Shown here: one piece after another, positions 22,465 to 33,011 of the stretch
Numbering within the stretch: position 1 is the first letter of the stretch
Layout of the letters: each line of letters opens with the position of its first letter
DNA from: Penicillium oxalicum
Lineage: Eukaryota > Ascomycota > Eurotiomycetes > Eurotiales > Aspergillaceae
Assembly: GCF_001723175.1 (NCBI RefSeq)
Contig: NC_064656.1
Span: forward strand, 124,001-188,000
Length of the DNA stretch: 64,000 nucleotides
Direction of reading: 5' to 3'
Notes under the pieces: model-generated
Told to the model about the DNA's origin: nothing
Databases searched by the model: none
Seen by the model: the letters and a program-made list of their open reading frames with translations, nothing else
Translations under genes and position numbers: made by a program

Positions 22465-24040
22465 ATGTATTATCCTCCCCCGCAAGGACCGCCTCCTCCA
22501 TCGGGTCCGCCTTGGCCAGGATATCAACCGGCTCCATCGCCCTCCTATCATCATCACCACCACCCACCGCCACCACCAACACCACCGCGACCTGGGTATC
22601 AACAGCATCGTGACCGTCCTCCTTCAGGTCCTCCGCCCGGGGTATATCCGGGGACGCCCTATCGCAATACGCCTCCACCGGCTCAGCCACCGTACCAACA
22701 ACCATCACCCTCTCCGTATCCTCCGTATGGCCCAGCACATCACCCGAGCTGGGGCGTGAGCAGTTATGGTACGCAACATGCGCCTGTGCTATTCTCTCCC
22801 CCCCCCTACTCCCCTCTCCATTTTGATTGATGGTCTTCTTGTACTTTTTCATGCTCGTAGATTGTCATCATCACTAACGGCAAGTGAGGGAGGCAACAGG
22901 ACCCCCTCCACCAAATTCTGCCACGCTGCCCCCTGCACCTCCACAGAATTTCCAACAGTTTGGCCATGGAGCCCCATCAAGCTATCAATTTCAGTACTCG
23001 GCATGTACTGGGCGCCGAAAGGCGTTGCTCATCGGGATCAACTATTTTGGTCAGGCCAACAAACTGAACGGTTGTATCAACGATGTAACCAACATGTCCA
23101 CCTTCTTGCATGAGCGATACGGGTATCGCCGCGAGGATATGGTCATTTTGACGGACGATCAACAAAATCCCATGAGTATACCTACCAAGGCCAACATCCT
23201 GCGTGCCATGCATTGGCTCGTCCGAGATGCTCAGCCACACGATTCTCTCTTCATCCACTTCTCGGGTCATGGTGGTCGGACGCCCGACTTGGACGGGGAC
23301 GAGGATGATGGCTTTGACGATGTCATCTACCCCGTCGACTATCAGAGTGCCGGCCACATTGTTGACGACGACATGCATGCCATCATGGTCCGACCGCTCC
23401 GTCCCGGTGTACGCCTCACGGCCATCTTTGACTCCTGTCACTCCGGAACCGCGCTCGACCTCCCCTACGTATACTCCACCCAGGGAATCTTGAAAGAGCC
23501 GAATCTGGCCAAGGAGGCCGCGCAAGATCTGTTCAGTGCCTTCACGGCGTACGGACAGGGAGATTTTTCCAGTATGGCCAGTACCGCGATTGGCTTTCTC
23601 AAAAAAGCGGCCAACGGCGGTCAGGCGCGAGAGCGCACGTTGAAAACCAAGACTTCGCCGGCCGATGTGGTGATGTTTTCCGGTTCCAAGGATACTCAGA
23701 CCTCGTAAGGAGCGACCTCGCCGCAACAGAGAGAAAAAAAAAAGAAAAGAAACCTTTAGGAGTGAAAGAGACTGACCCTGCGTGAACAGAGCCGACACTT
23801 TCCAAGACGGGCAAGCAAAGGGTGCCTTGAGCTGGGCCTTTATCAAAACTTTGACCCAATGGCCTCATCTCAGCTACTTGCAGCTGCTGAATAACATCCG
23901 GGCGGAATTGGATGGCAAGTACACTCAGAAACCCCAACTTAGCTGCAGTCATCCCCTGGGTAAGTCCAACCTGTCATGCCACGGACGGGGCTCACCTGCT
24001 GACTCGTGTTGAAGATGTCCATCTGCGTTTTGTGATGTGA
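22465..24040 (+). CDS. mca1: Metacaspase (type I, caspase-like cysteine protease)
   Basis: Four exons, 22465-22768, 22900-23704, 23790-23959 and 24015-24040, give 434 residues. Type I metacaspases cleave after Arg/Lys, are calcium-activated, and act in protein-aggregate clearance and stress or ageing-linked cell death. The N-terminal 130 residues form a Pro/Tyr/Gln/His-rich prodomain with a run of five His. The caspase fold starts at about residue 140 ([12 protein letters not shown]). The catalytic His lies in FSGHGG (about H225) and the nucleophile in DSCHSG (about C281). The acidic '[10 protein letters not shown]' segment follows the His, as in family members. The last exon adds only nine codons, completing the conserved C-terminus. 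Intron 1 could instead end at AAG 22884, adding five residues in frame; the CTAAC-like branch site at 22872 favours 22899. Aspergilli carry paralogues casA and casB; I cannot say which this is. Confidence 0.93.
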
Positions 24041-26320
24041 GACCCCGGAAAAGATGCCTCCCGCTCGTGTCTCGCAGTATATTTCTTTCCACCGTGTACA
24101 CACCCTGGACCATCTGCATGTTTTTTTTCTTGTGAGACCCCTTGGCGGCGGCCCTTGTGTCAGTTTGAGTCTTGATCACGCGGGTTTCGGAATGGGCGGC
24201 AGGTGGTTCGCCGCCTTGTTTTCCAGATCGCATCCATCGACTTTTCAATTCGACACCAATCTTGAAAGCCGGAGGAACCATTGACTACAGGGCTCCGGTG
24301 CATATTCTAGCAGTGTGTGGGGTTCAGATCTGGCTATCTCCGGTTTCGCACGCACCTTAACGCGGCTGATCTTTCGGATGATGCAACGTATTCTCCCTCC
24401 CGTTTCTTCTCGAAATGGGAACATGGTCTCTGAGCCAGTTCACAAGCCATTGGATTCAGAAGTAGCTTAGTGTGGCTCGGTGCCGAGACATTTAACTACG
24501 GACCGCAGGCCCTGCCTCGGTCGACGGAAGCTAAAATTAGCACCGGACTGCTGCAATTGGATACTTTGTCAGTACGGTATTGCGACCCGTTCCCGGGCGC
24601 GACCAAGAAGTGGTAGTTAAGTAGATGTCTTTGCTGCGTCTCTACTACGCCTCACGCGCGGCGTGGTTTTTTGAACGTTGTAACTGGTGGATTTCTGCAA
24701 TGACACATCTGTTTCCATGATTCTACACGTGGTCGAGTCGATGAGAGGGAGTGCTCCTGTATAACAAAAAAAAAAGAAATCTCCAAAGCGCCCAACTGGT
24801 GCTGACCTTTTCTCCCTCGGTCATAGAAATTGGTTCAATTAAAAAACCAGCCCCTGCTGGATTCCGGCAGATCCTCAATTGACTTGATGTGCAGTCGATC
24901 CTCTAGCCGTGCATACATTTAGACGCATCAAGAATTTCATCGTCCATCGTCACTTGATCATCACGACGAGGTTTTGTATTTCCATTCTCCCGTGCCCATA
25001 AGACTGTGAAGATTACTTTCCATACCCACTCCGAGGATGCCCTTCACATTATTATCGACTCCGAAGAAACAAAAAGAAAAACCCCGGTGATTTGTTCCTT
25101 TCCACCGCCACCCTGCCGCGCACACCAGGACGGACCGCGCCGCAACAAGAAAAGAAAAGAGGCAAAAAAGGAAGCGGGTCCACGCCGCGTCAACCGCGAA
25201 AGAAAACTCGAATAACCACGGTTGATCTATAGATGGGGGGGGGGGGGGGGGGGGGCGCTGATGTATCAGATTTCAGACAAAACACTCGAGCGGGACGGCA
25301 TCTGATCTTGATCTTGATTCTGATACATGCGTCCCTGCCTATCACTTGCCAGATAGGCTGAATTAGCAGCCGATCATGCACATCGTCCATCGGCAAGGCT
25401 GGCGACAACAAGTTGTCAATGAGTCGATGCGGCTCGAAGGCGCTGTGCCTGGTAGGAGTAGCGCGAACTTGCTGATTCAGCATCCACTGTCCATTCTTTC
25501 TTTTTTATCTCTCCGTGAGTCGTTTAGACTTTATGCAAGCTTTTCGACCCAACTTAGCCCCCGCGTCATATTGAGGGAAATAAAATAGAAAGAAAACGAT
25601 GGTAAAATAATAAACAAACAAAGAAGCAAATGGAAGAGGTCAGAGTTCACCCCGGCCACACCGATACACTTAATTGCCCGTCTCGGAGTCAAGTGTAACC
25701 AGACAACTTCTAACGCAGTGGAAACCCAATCGGACCGCGAACCATGGCTCTCGAGGACATGAACATGATGGACGCACGAGTCGTGTCAATGTTACACCCG
25801 CAACATCCAAATTGAGGCCGACCAGTCGTAGGAAGTCGTCGGCGGTGATGAGTCTGGAGGGCTGACGAGGAAGGGAGAGGCGGCGCTGCCCCGAGATGGA
25901 ATGGCTTCGACTCCACTTTTGTGGAGTTTTCGTGGGCTATTCTGGTTGCATGAACTTTAGGTAGTAGTAGTGGTTTATTTGACAATATTGGGGGTTGCTC
26001 AGCTTGTGGATCGCATGTCATTCATCTCGTCTCAAGGAAGGGGGGTGGTTCTTTCTGGTTGTTCTTTATGATTCTGACCTGGGACGCTGTTTCTTCATAA
26101 TCTTTTCTTATTTCTTCTTCTTCTTATTTTCCCCGTCGCCAGCCATATATCTACTTACTTGAGTTATTTCTTTTGATCAAACAGACGTTTCCAAACGAGG
26201 GATTGTGGAGAAGAGAAGAAGAAGAAGAAAAGAAAAGAAAAGTCTTTTCTTCATCCAAACCAACAAAGAGACTGAACTTTGTCCGTTCATCTATCCAACT
26301 CTCCTCCCCGACATCCAGTC
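24041..26320. other. Intergenic region, no supported gene
   Basis: About 2.3 kb between two plus-strand genes. It holds a G21 run (25235-25255) and AG-rich patches (25060-25210, 26204-26246), the latter directly before the next gene's start. No coding frame is supported. Confidence 0.5.
25235..25255. repeat. G21 homopolymer tract
   Basis: Uninterrupted G run. It can form a G-quadruplex and is a likely site of sequencing length error. Confidence 0.9.
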
Positions 26321-26962
26321 ATGTCGACCTCTTCATACTCCACAAGCAGTTCCTCAAACTCCCTCTCACTCGCCTCATCAAGTTCTCATCTACCATACCA
26401 CCACCCACAACCCATGTCGAGCCTTTCTCTAGGCTCCCAGTCATCACGACACACCTCCACGTCCACCGGGAAAACACCCCGCTTCTACTCCTCTCCAGTC
26501 CAGAATGGCTTTGAAACCCCCCTTCAACTCTACGGCCTCGAACGCCGCGAGCCATCCATTCACGAGAAACGCAAACGATCCCGGCGCATCTCCCACGCTC
26601 TCGGCGAGATTGCAGAGAATCCCGCTCCCCCATTCAAGTTGGACACAGTCACATCACCTCCAATCAACAAACTTCGGCGTCGTTCCACCTTTCTTCCGGG
26701 TTCTCCTCCCGTCTCGGCGGCAGCTTCATCTCCTCGCAGCATGGTGGATGGGCCTTGCACGCCGCAATCTGAGCCCGGTTCCGCCTGGTCTATTTCCACG
26801 ACGCAGAGTCATAGCTTTACCCATCGTCTTGTGCGACGATTGTCGGTGCTTTCGATTCGAAGAAAAAATCCCATGCAGTCCAGTCTGAGCGGTGTCGCTT
26901 TGTCGAATGGGATTGGTCCGTCGATGCAGCATGGCACCCGTCTTCAGCCGGGTTTTATATGA
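26321..26962 (+). CDS. Ser-rich protein of unknown function
   Basis: Single exon of 213 residues from the ATG at 26321; the frame opens slightly earlier, but without ATG. The first 50 residues are almost all Ser, Thr, Pro and His. Two basic clusters follow (EKRKRSRRISHALGEIAE at about residues 86-103, and KLRRRSTFLPGSPP at about 119-132). Near the C-terminus lies HRLVRRLSVLSIRRKNP (about residues 171-187). The SP/TP and RRxS contexts look like proline-directed and basophilic kinase sites. There is no membrane segment or folded domain, and I do not recognise the family. The even open frame, the AG-rich leader before it and the ordered basic blocks argue for a real gene. It is likely an intrinsically disordered, phosphorylated, possibly nuclear protein. 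Confidence 0.6.
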   Translation: MSTSSYSTSSSSNSLSLASSSSHLPYHHPQPMSSLSLGSQSSRHTSTSTGKTPRFYSSPVQNGFETPLQLYGLERREPSIHEKRKRSRRISHALGEIAENPAPPFKLDTVTSPPINKLRRRSTFLPGSPPVSAAASSPRSMVDGPCTPQSEPGSAWSISTTQSHSFTHRLVRRLSVLSIRRKNPMQSSLSGVALSNGIGPSMQHGTRLQPGFI

Positions 26963-27433
26963 AGACAAACCATGACGAGATCATGCGCTGGTGTGGCTAG
27001 CTTTTACGTGGGAGTAAGGAGTAAAAGAATCCGCTTTTTTCAAGGGTCTGGCTTGACAGACATGCTACACAAGGACTGTGCTGGTGTGTGCAAGTGTGAA
27101 GAGCTGGAAATGATACAAAAAGACAGGACTGGACGACGAAGACGACCCCAAAACTATGGTTTTTGTTTTTGGTTTCTCAAGCGTGTCATTCACTCATGAA
27201 GCAGCGATGCAATGGTGTGAATCTGACTTGTCAAAGTACATAATTATCTGAAGTTCAAAGACCACCCGAGAGATTCATGTAATGCCATGGGCCAGGAGGA
27301 GGAAATGAACGATGTTTGATTCCATCAACTATTGAATAAATCTCAAGCCCGAGTCTCTGTGGCAATTCAAGAATCACCTGCAATTCCTCTCCAGATTCTA
27401 CATTGAACTTTCTACGTCCAGAGCAGGTTGTGG

Positions 27434-27485
<52 letters not shown>

Positions 27486-28451
27486 ATCAAATCTTAATCT
27501 AGAAGGAAGCTGGAAGGGCCCAAACGCCTCCTCCTTGCATACCCGCAGATCCAAGATCTTGACTATCTCCAGACTAACCTTGGGGATACCCACCCGCCAG
27601 TGATTGACATGCACGAATCTTGGAATCGAGGGATAAACTACTAAACGTCCGGTGGTACCTTCTCCACAAAAGTTAAATACCGTCCACCGACTCTTTGGGC
27701 AACTCCGAGCCTGATCTCGGACCCGTACCCATCTCCTTGATCACCCGCCACACAACTTTTACACTTGCATCAATGTGCATGGTTTGTGATTACACGAATC
27801 CAGACCTCATCCTCTATCGCTTTTCAAATACGCAGAGTTTAATCCTATGGAGGTATTGTACCTGATGTACTGCGGTCCAAATCTACTCGCCCTCGTCCCC
27901 CGGTGCAACTCTTAATTCTCAAGAACGAAGATCGATTTTAGCTGGTGAAAAGCTCCTACATTATCCTCCATGCACATGATCTCTGATCGACTCTCTCCGC
28001 TCCAGTGAAATTGATCGACTCCCGGTCGGTCTGTGGATATTTTGACCGGTTCTGCAATCGGGGAGGGATCTACATGCAAACATCAAATATCATGGCTTGA
28101 CATGGGCGTAAGGTTCATGCAGGTGCATGATGAAACTTTGCATTTACAGTAATAGGTATGCAAGTGGACATGAGTACCTAACATAGCACAGTATATACAT
28201 GTCGGTACCTATGGACCGGGATAGGAAGAGCCTTGCTTTTGGGTTTATCTCAAGACTTTGCGTCATACTGGGAAGGTATTAGCTTGTGTCCTTGAATATC
28301 TACCTACCTAGTACCTGTCCGGGGAATCAAAGTTGTAATTTTATCATGGGGTACAATCATATTGTAAGTCTGTAAATTTGAGTGCTTTCTCGAATACACG
28401 GAAGGGAATGTGTCCTATCACCTACCAGATTCGGCTGGAGTATACCAAGGC
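26963..28451. other. Intergenic region with TC microsatellite
   Basis: About 1.5 kb between two plus-strand genes. It contains a (TC)n tract of about 23 units (27437-27482) and several TACCTA/GTACCT motifs (28190-28330). No coding frame is supported. Confidence 0.5.
27437..27482. repeat. (TC)23 microsatellite
   Basis: Perfect dinucleotide repeat, likely polymorphic between isolates. Pure TC tracts can form triplex DNA. Confidence 0.95.
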
Positions 28452-29586
28452 ATGTGTGAGACAGCACAGCCAGTCGGGCCTGCGAGTCATTGTGAGTATG
28501 AAATTAGGTTTTTGTTGATCCAAGAATGCAATCAATCAGGCAGCTCTGATGATCGAGTGGACTCAGTCCATCTTTACAAGATTTCGTCTGCCAGACGGGA
28601 TGTGGTTGTTCAGTCTGCGCCGTCGGCACGGCAAAATTCTACCACTTCGTCACCGGACGATTCCGTCCATCCTTCGAGGCAGCAGTTCACCGGCGGGGTC
28701 TCGACTCCATTCAACTCTACCTACACAGACTCTCCTCTCCTCGAGGAGGAAGAGCTGCCCAGCGAAGACGACATTTTGACTGTGAGTGGTAGCGGTTCAG
28801 TCACAGGTGCACAGACAGGAACAGAAACACGGACACCAGCACAGACACAGATACGCACACGAGGCTACAATACTCTCAAGACGCATCGAGGTCAGATATA
28901 CACAGGCATGGCCATTGGTGGCTCTCATACATGGAACTATGACCCCGGAATCTGGAAAGAGACCAAAGAAGAACCGGATCGGTGGCGCATCGACTACGCG
29001 ACGAACAAGAGACGGGCTCGCTCCGCCCCCACGGGGAGTGGAGCGCCCGTGGGGACGGAATATCACTGGTTGATTGTGGCACATCAGGTCAGTGTCAAGG
29101 TGAAGATGGGAAAGCAAGAGAGTGATGTGGCTGTAACTTTGATGTTGAAACCGGGGATTGGAGACTGCCAACCTGACAAACCGGGGGGGGGGGGGGGGGG
29201 GGGGGGGCGAAGAAAACTATCTGACTTTTCTTTGGATCCCATCTCAGCACGTACGCAAAATCGACGCCAACACCTACGAGACCCATCTGAAGGGAACTAA
29301 GTACAAATTAGCGCACAAGTCTACCTCGTCGGAATCATGGTCTATTCCGACGGTACGCGGTCAACGGGATCGTGAGCTGGAATTGTTGGAAGATGCCAAG
29401 CGTCGGGTTCAAGGTCTTCCACCGGTGTTGACCACCGAGAAGGTCAAGATGGATCGACGTGAAAGGGGTCAACAGAGTCTGGATCATTTACTTGGTTGGA
29501 AGGCGATGTGTGCCGAGAAAGATGGGGTGGATATCCGGCCGAGGGGTCTCAAGAGAAGGCGCGGCTCCGGCGATGACGGTCTTTGA
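28452..29586 (+). CDS. Conserved fungal 'GGSHTWNY' protein of unknown function
   Basis: Best model: exons 28452-28491, 28540-29087 and 29248-29586, 308 residues. The first 48-nt intron is optional, since its length is a multiple of three and it can be read through. The second (29088-29247) is needed and carries a G25 run. The N-terminal third is Ser/Thr-rich and acidic. The core at about residues 150-230 carries 'GGSHTWNYDPGIWKETK', 'RWRIDY', 'GTEYHWLIVAHQ' and 'YKLAHK'. I associate this pattern with a recurrent Aspergillus family of uncharacterised proteins. A charged helical C-terminus follows, ending in a nuclear-localisation-like LKRRRGSG. The many aromatic residues suggest a small folded DNA- or protein-binding domain, but no function is known to me. 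The start is uncertain because the next in-frame ATG is 28905. Confidence 0.65.
29183..29207. repeat. G25 tract inside an intron
   Basis: Run of about 25 G within the second intron of the GGSHTWNY gene, 40 nt before the acceptor. Its length is probably approximate. Confidence 0.9.
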
Positions 29587-30694
29587 TGCGAGACCCTTGA
29601 TATATCTACAGTTCTTCCAGAAGAAGGGAGTCATCCCCTGCACTCCAACGGGACGGCAGATCTTAAGCTTTCATAGGTACTGACTGTGGGCGATGCTGAT
29701 ATGATTATCCGGTAATTTATAGGACAATGCTCAAACCGGACGGGTATTTTTTGTTATTCCACGAATAGCTTAGGTTTCTGAGCATGAGGGTTGAGGAAAC
29801 AATCAGAGAGTATAGTTAGTGATACCGTTTCCAGAAAATGCTGCCATGATAAAAATACGAAAACAATACCAATGATAGCATGATTATTGTGCAGTAGCTG
29901 GAGTCAATGCGTGGAGTTGTGGAGTTGTGGGCTCAGAATAAGGTCCCGTCACCACTCCGTCTGCTAATGTTCCCCAAATACGTCAGCTTCCGCAACCGGC
30001 AAAAAGCAGGGAATACAACCATTGACCCAACACACTTCGGTGGGCAAGAGTCAATCTACGTCATCCCGCAAGGTTACAGTTCCGAGGGAGGTGGAAAATA
30101 CCGTGGCAGGGGACCGGGGAGAAAATATGGAAACGGTGTATTTCCCGGAAAGCTTCTATACAGCATGGTCTTAATGGTAGAAAATCAAAGGAGATAGAAA
30201 GAAAGGGGGGGATGATGCGATGACCGGATAAAATAGAGGCTCAGCAGATAATCCGGTGAAAACGGTGACAACGGTGACAACGGTGGCAACTTCGCACTAT
30301 GAACCCTCGACATGGTCTCGCCTCGTTCGTATATCAACATCAGGCTCTGTACATTGTTCAAGGATATGCTTGTCTTGTTGCATTCCTCCAAAAAAGGAAC
30401 AAGTACTCATGGTCACTGAGAGAGATCAGGGATAAGACTCAATCTCAGCAGACCGGTGGGGGTGAAAAAGTGATAGGAAAAGAAGACATGGAAGAAGCGC
30501 TCTTGTCAGGGCACAGAACCAGCCCGAACCCGGACAGAAACGTTGTGGCGGAGTGGTGTGCGAAATCGGGACCAATTTCCGACAAGACCAACGCACGGCG
30601 TTGATCAATCTAAGGGAACAGCGATGGACCCTTCTCTTTTTGAAGCTGATGATCGAAACAGGCTGGTGGCCAGCCGATCCAGAGATTCGGAGAC
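29587..30694. other. Convergent intergenic region
   Basis: About 1.1 kb between the 3' ends of the GGSHTWNY gene (+) and the next gene (-). It contains a 9-bp tandem repeat, cggtgacaa and variants, about four copies at 30252-30288. No gene is supported. Confidence 0.5.
30252..30288. repeat. 9-bp tandem repeat, about 4 copies
   Basis: Units cggtgaaaa, cggtgacaa, cggtgacaa and cggtggcaa in a row. It lies between convergent genes and has no coding frame. Confidence 0.8.
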
Positions 30695-31210
30695 CTAGAG
30701 CGTCACACTTTCCAAGTCCCGCATGACGATGGACAATTGCGCCCGCTTGGCCGCCTCGGCAACCAGGCTGAAATCCTGTAAAAAGGGCGCCGTCGCGGTT
30801 GGACCCCCGGACCCGCTGACTTGGTGAGGATAATGCCCGGCAGCAGGCTGGTGGGTAGATGAAGGAGCCTCGGCTTCCAGCCGAGGGTCTAGCTCTACCG
30901 GTTGTGACATTGCAGGCAGACCGGGAGCGCCCGCGAGATTGGAGAAATTTTGAGTAAGAGGCTGGGTTTGGGCCATGGCGGGCTGTGCGAGATATGCCGA
31001 GGCGGGGGGTTGTTGCAGGGAGGTTGCACCGGCAGGGACAGCCAAATCCGCGGGGAGATGGGAGGAATGATAAGGTGGTGGAGGTTGCTGTGTGACCGCG
31101 CCGAAGGTGTTGGAAGAGCTAAGACCACCCGAGTTGGAGGCGGACGGGAAGGTCGAGGAAGCCGAAGAGGATTGCGACGAAGGTTGGAAAGAATTCAAGG
31201 TGGTATTCAT
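30695..31210 (-). CDS. Small Ser/Pro/Gln-rich protein with conserved C-terminal helix
   Basis: Single exon of 171 residues with an ATG at 31210. The first 140 residues are low complexity (Ser, Pro, Gln, Ala) with a PPPPYH motif. The last 28 residues form an amphipathic helix, FLQDFSLVAEAAKRAQ followed by SIVMRDLESV. I recall very similar endings in other ascomycete proteins, which suggests a short conserved interaction helix. No enzyme motif, signal or membrane segment is present. A YAG (gtcgacag) directly before the ATG on the minus strand could be the acceptor of a 5' UTR intron. The function is unknown; a scaffold or transcription-related adaptor is possible but not shown. Confidence 0.65.
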   Translation of the reverse strand: MNTTLNSFQPSSQSSSASSTFPSASNSGGLSSSNTFGAVTQQPPPPYHSSHLPADLAVPAGATSLQQPPASAYLAQPAMAQTQPLTQNFSNLAGAPGLPAMSQPVELDPRLEAEAPSSTHQPAAGHYPHQVSGSGGPTATAPFLQDFSLVAEAAKRAQLSIVMRDLESVTL

Positions 31211-33011
31211 CCTGTCGACTAAGGGTGGGAGGTCACAATCTTTAAAGCGGGGGGAAGAGTAAGGACTCTAAGCTCTCCGGGTCATGCAATCGATCGACCA
31301 AAGTGGGTCAGGCGAGAAACCTCCTCCCCCAGGTTGAAGAGAGCCGCGACAGAGAGCAAGAGAACGAGAGAGAGAGAGTCCAGTTGGAGCGATGAAGACC
31401 AGCGGATAATAATGACGGTAATGGCGTTGGCAGGATAAGCCGTTGGCCTCGCCAAGCAACTGAGATGAAGTCTGAAACTCTAGATCGCTTGAGAACCGAA
31501 AGAAGACGAGGAAATAGAAAAGGTCTAGAAGGTCCCCGAAAACTTTGAGTGGATAGTGAATTGAGCACTGACGCAGGCCGGAGGTAAAAAAAAAAAAAAA
31601 AAAAAAAAGTCCCGTGCAAGGTAAGGTAGGATAGCAGAGAATCGTAGGTGAGAGGGGAGAGAGGCAGAACAGCAGAAAGGCAGAGAGCGTCAGAGGGATT
31701 CAGTGTGAAGGGGGAAGAAAAAGAAAGCAAGTTGAGATGTTGCGAAAACGGGAGGGGATCCGAAAGAGTGTCCGTGACCTCGTTCGCTATCTGGCGTGAT
31801 GGAGATTGACGATTACGCCCCGTTTTCTGCTGGTGTCGATGATTCGTACGGAAAGAAAACGCAGAAACCATCGGGGGAAGAGACCTCGCCCCAGAAAAGG
31901 ACGAAAATGGAGTCCAACAAGTGGTCGATCCCGACAATTACCCGTCGATGGTATTACGGCCGTATCTCCGCGCTCTCCCCCCACACTTTGCTCTTTACGA
32001 AGCAGAAGGACAGAGATCGCCCCATGCAAGGAGAGTGGCGAAACTCGTGTGCAGGGGATCCAGTCGGTATCATTACAGTATACTCAGATATTCATACTGT
32101 CTGGGAATGCCTCGGTGAGTATGTATCACATGATTCGCACATGGACGGCCCTCATGTCTGGAAAGGCGACCAGTCCAATTGTCGACGATCCAAGCACCTT
32201 TACTGCGTCCAGCAGTGAACAAAGGACCTGCAGCGTGCAGTCTCGAGAGTGTGGGCGAGTCCTGATAGGGTCTCTCCAGTAACCGGACACCAGCCACCGG
32301 CGGTCCATGTCATCCAGCATGAGGCGCATAAACTTGGGTTGGTCGAGGGAGGGGAAGAAAACAAGTCGCTGTCGAGCAATGCACATGTTGGATAGGTCAA
32401 GGTGATCGACATGTTGACCTGGAGAAAACGGGACCGCGGCTGGCAACAGCCTTGTCGTCAGTCAGGGGGCAGGGATGACCCCAGATCGGAAACAGGAATT
32501 TGCTGGACTGGATGGGGAGAGCCAATGAGGGCTGGCCTCGCAAGGATAAGGACGTGCAAGTTGGCCCGAGTTCCCTTCATCTCCAGGCGAGATGGAATAT
32601 CTCAAAGAGGATCTTGCACGTACTCGGTGAGGTGTCCACCAATATCAATACCACAGGAGTTCCTCCTTGACAATTCGATTCTCTTCCCTAGCAGCCCTAA
32701 CCGAGTCAGAAACCACAATCAGTCCCCCCTGCACACAGACGGTGTTGAAAAACACAAAGGAAGACACTCTCGAATTGAGGCTACACTATCCAACTCTTTT
32801 GAGATTAACCCGCTCGTTTGAGCTTCTCCGGACGTCACTCCTCTCGCTCAATGTCCCCGCCAAACAGACTCCCTTATCGATAAGCGATTAGGAGAACACT
32901 GATCGATCGATAAGCCGATAAGCCGATAAGCCGATAGGTCGATAATTTTCCGTCGCTCTCGCCAAAATGGACTTGCGACGGAGCAACTCACATCACGCGA
33001 CGGAATAAACC
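31211..33011. other. Divergent intergenic region
   Basis: About 1.8 kb between two divergent start codons. It holds an A23 run (31586-31608), GA-rich patches and, near the right end, a GATA-type array (listed separately). The long minus-strand frame at 31308-31937 is low-complexity Ser/Leu/Phe translation across the A23 tract, so I reject it as a gene. Confidence 0.5.
32873..32945. promoter_or_regulatory. GATA array and palindrome upstream of the EFM7 gene
   Basis: A perfect 12-bp palindrome cttatcgataag (32873-32884) is followed by tandem cgataagc units and variants (about 32906-32944), giving at least five GATA cores, most as CGATAA. Fungal GATA factors (AreA, NsdD, SreA types) bind HGATAR, so this looks like a clustered site 70-140 bp upstream of the ATG at 33012. 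Which factor binds is unknown. Confidence 0.6.

Noticed and set aside
22286..22852. 188-codon minus-strand frame
   Set aside because: Antisense shadow of the Pro-rich metacaspase prodomain; Pro codons read backwards give Gly/Trp/Arg runs.
22977..23846. 289-codon minus-strand frame
   Set aside because: Antisense shadow of the metacaspase catalytic exon and intron 2.
31308..31937. Minus-strand frame of 209 codons
   Set aside because: Low-complexity Ser/Leu/Phe translation through an A23 run and GA-rich DNA; no ATG-supported conserved part and no domain.
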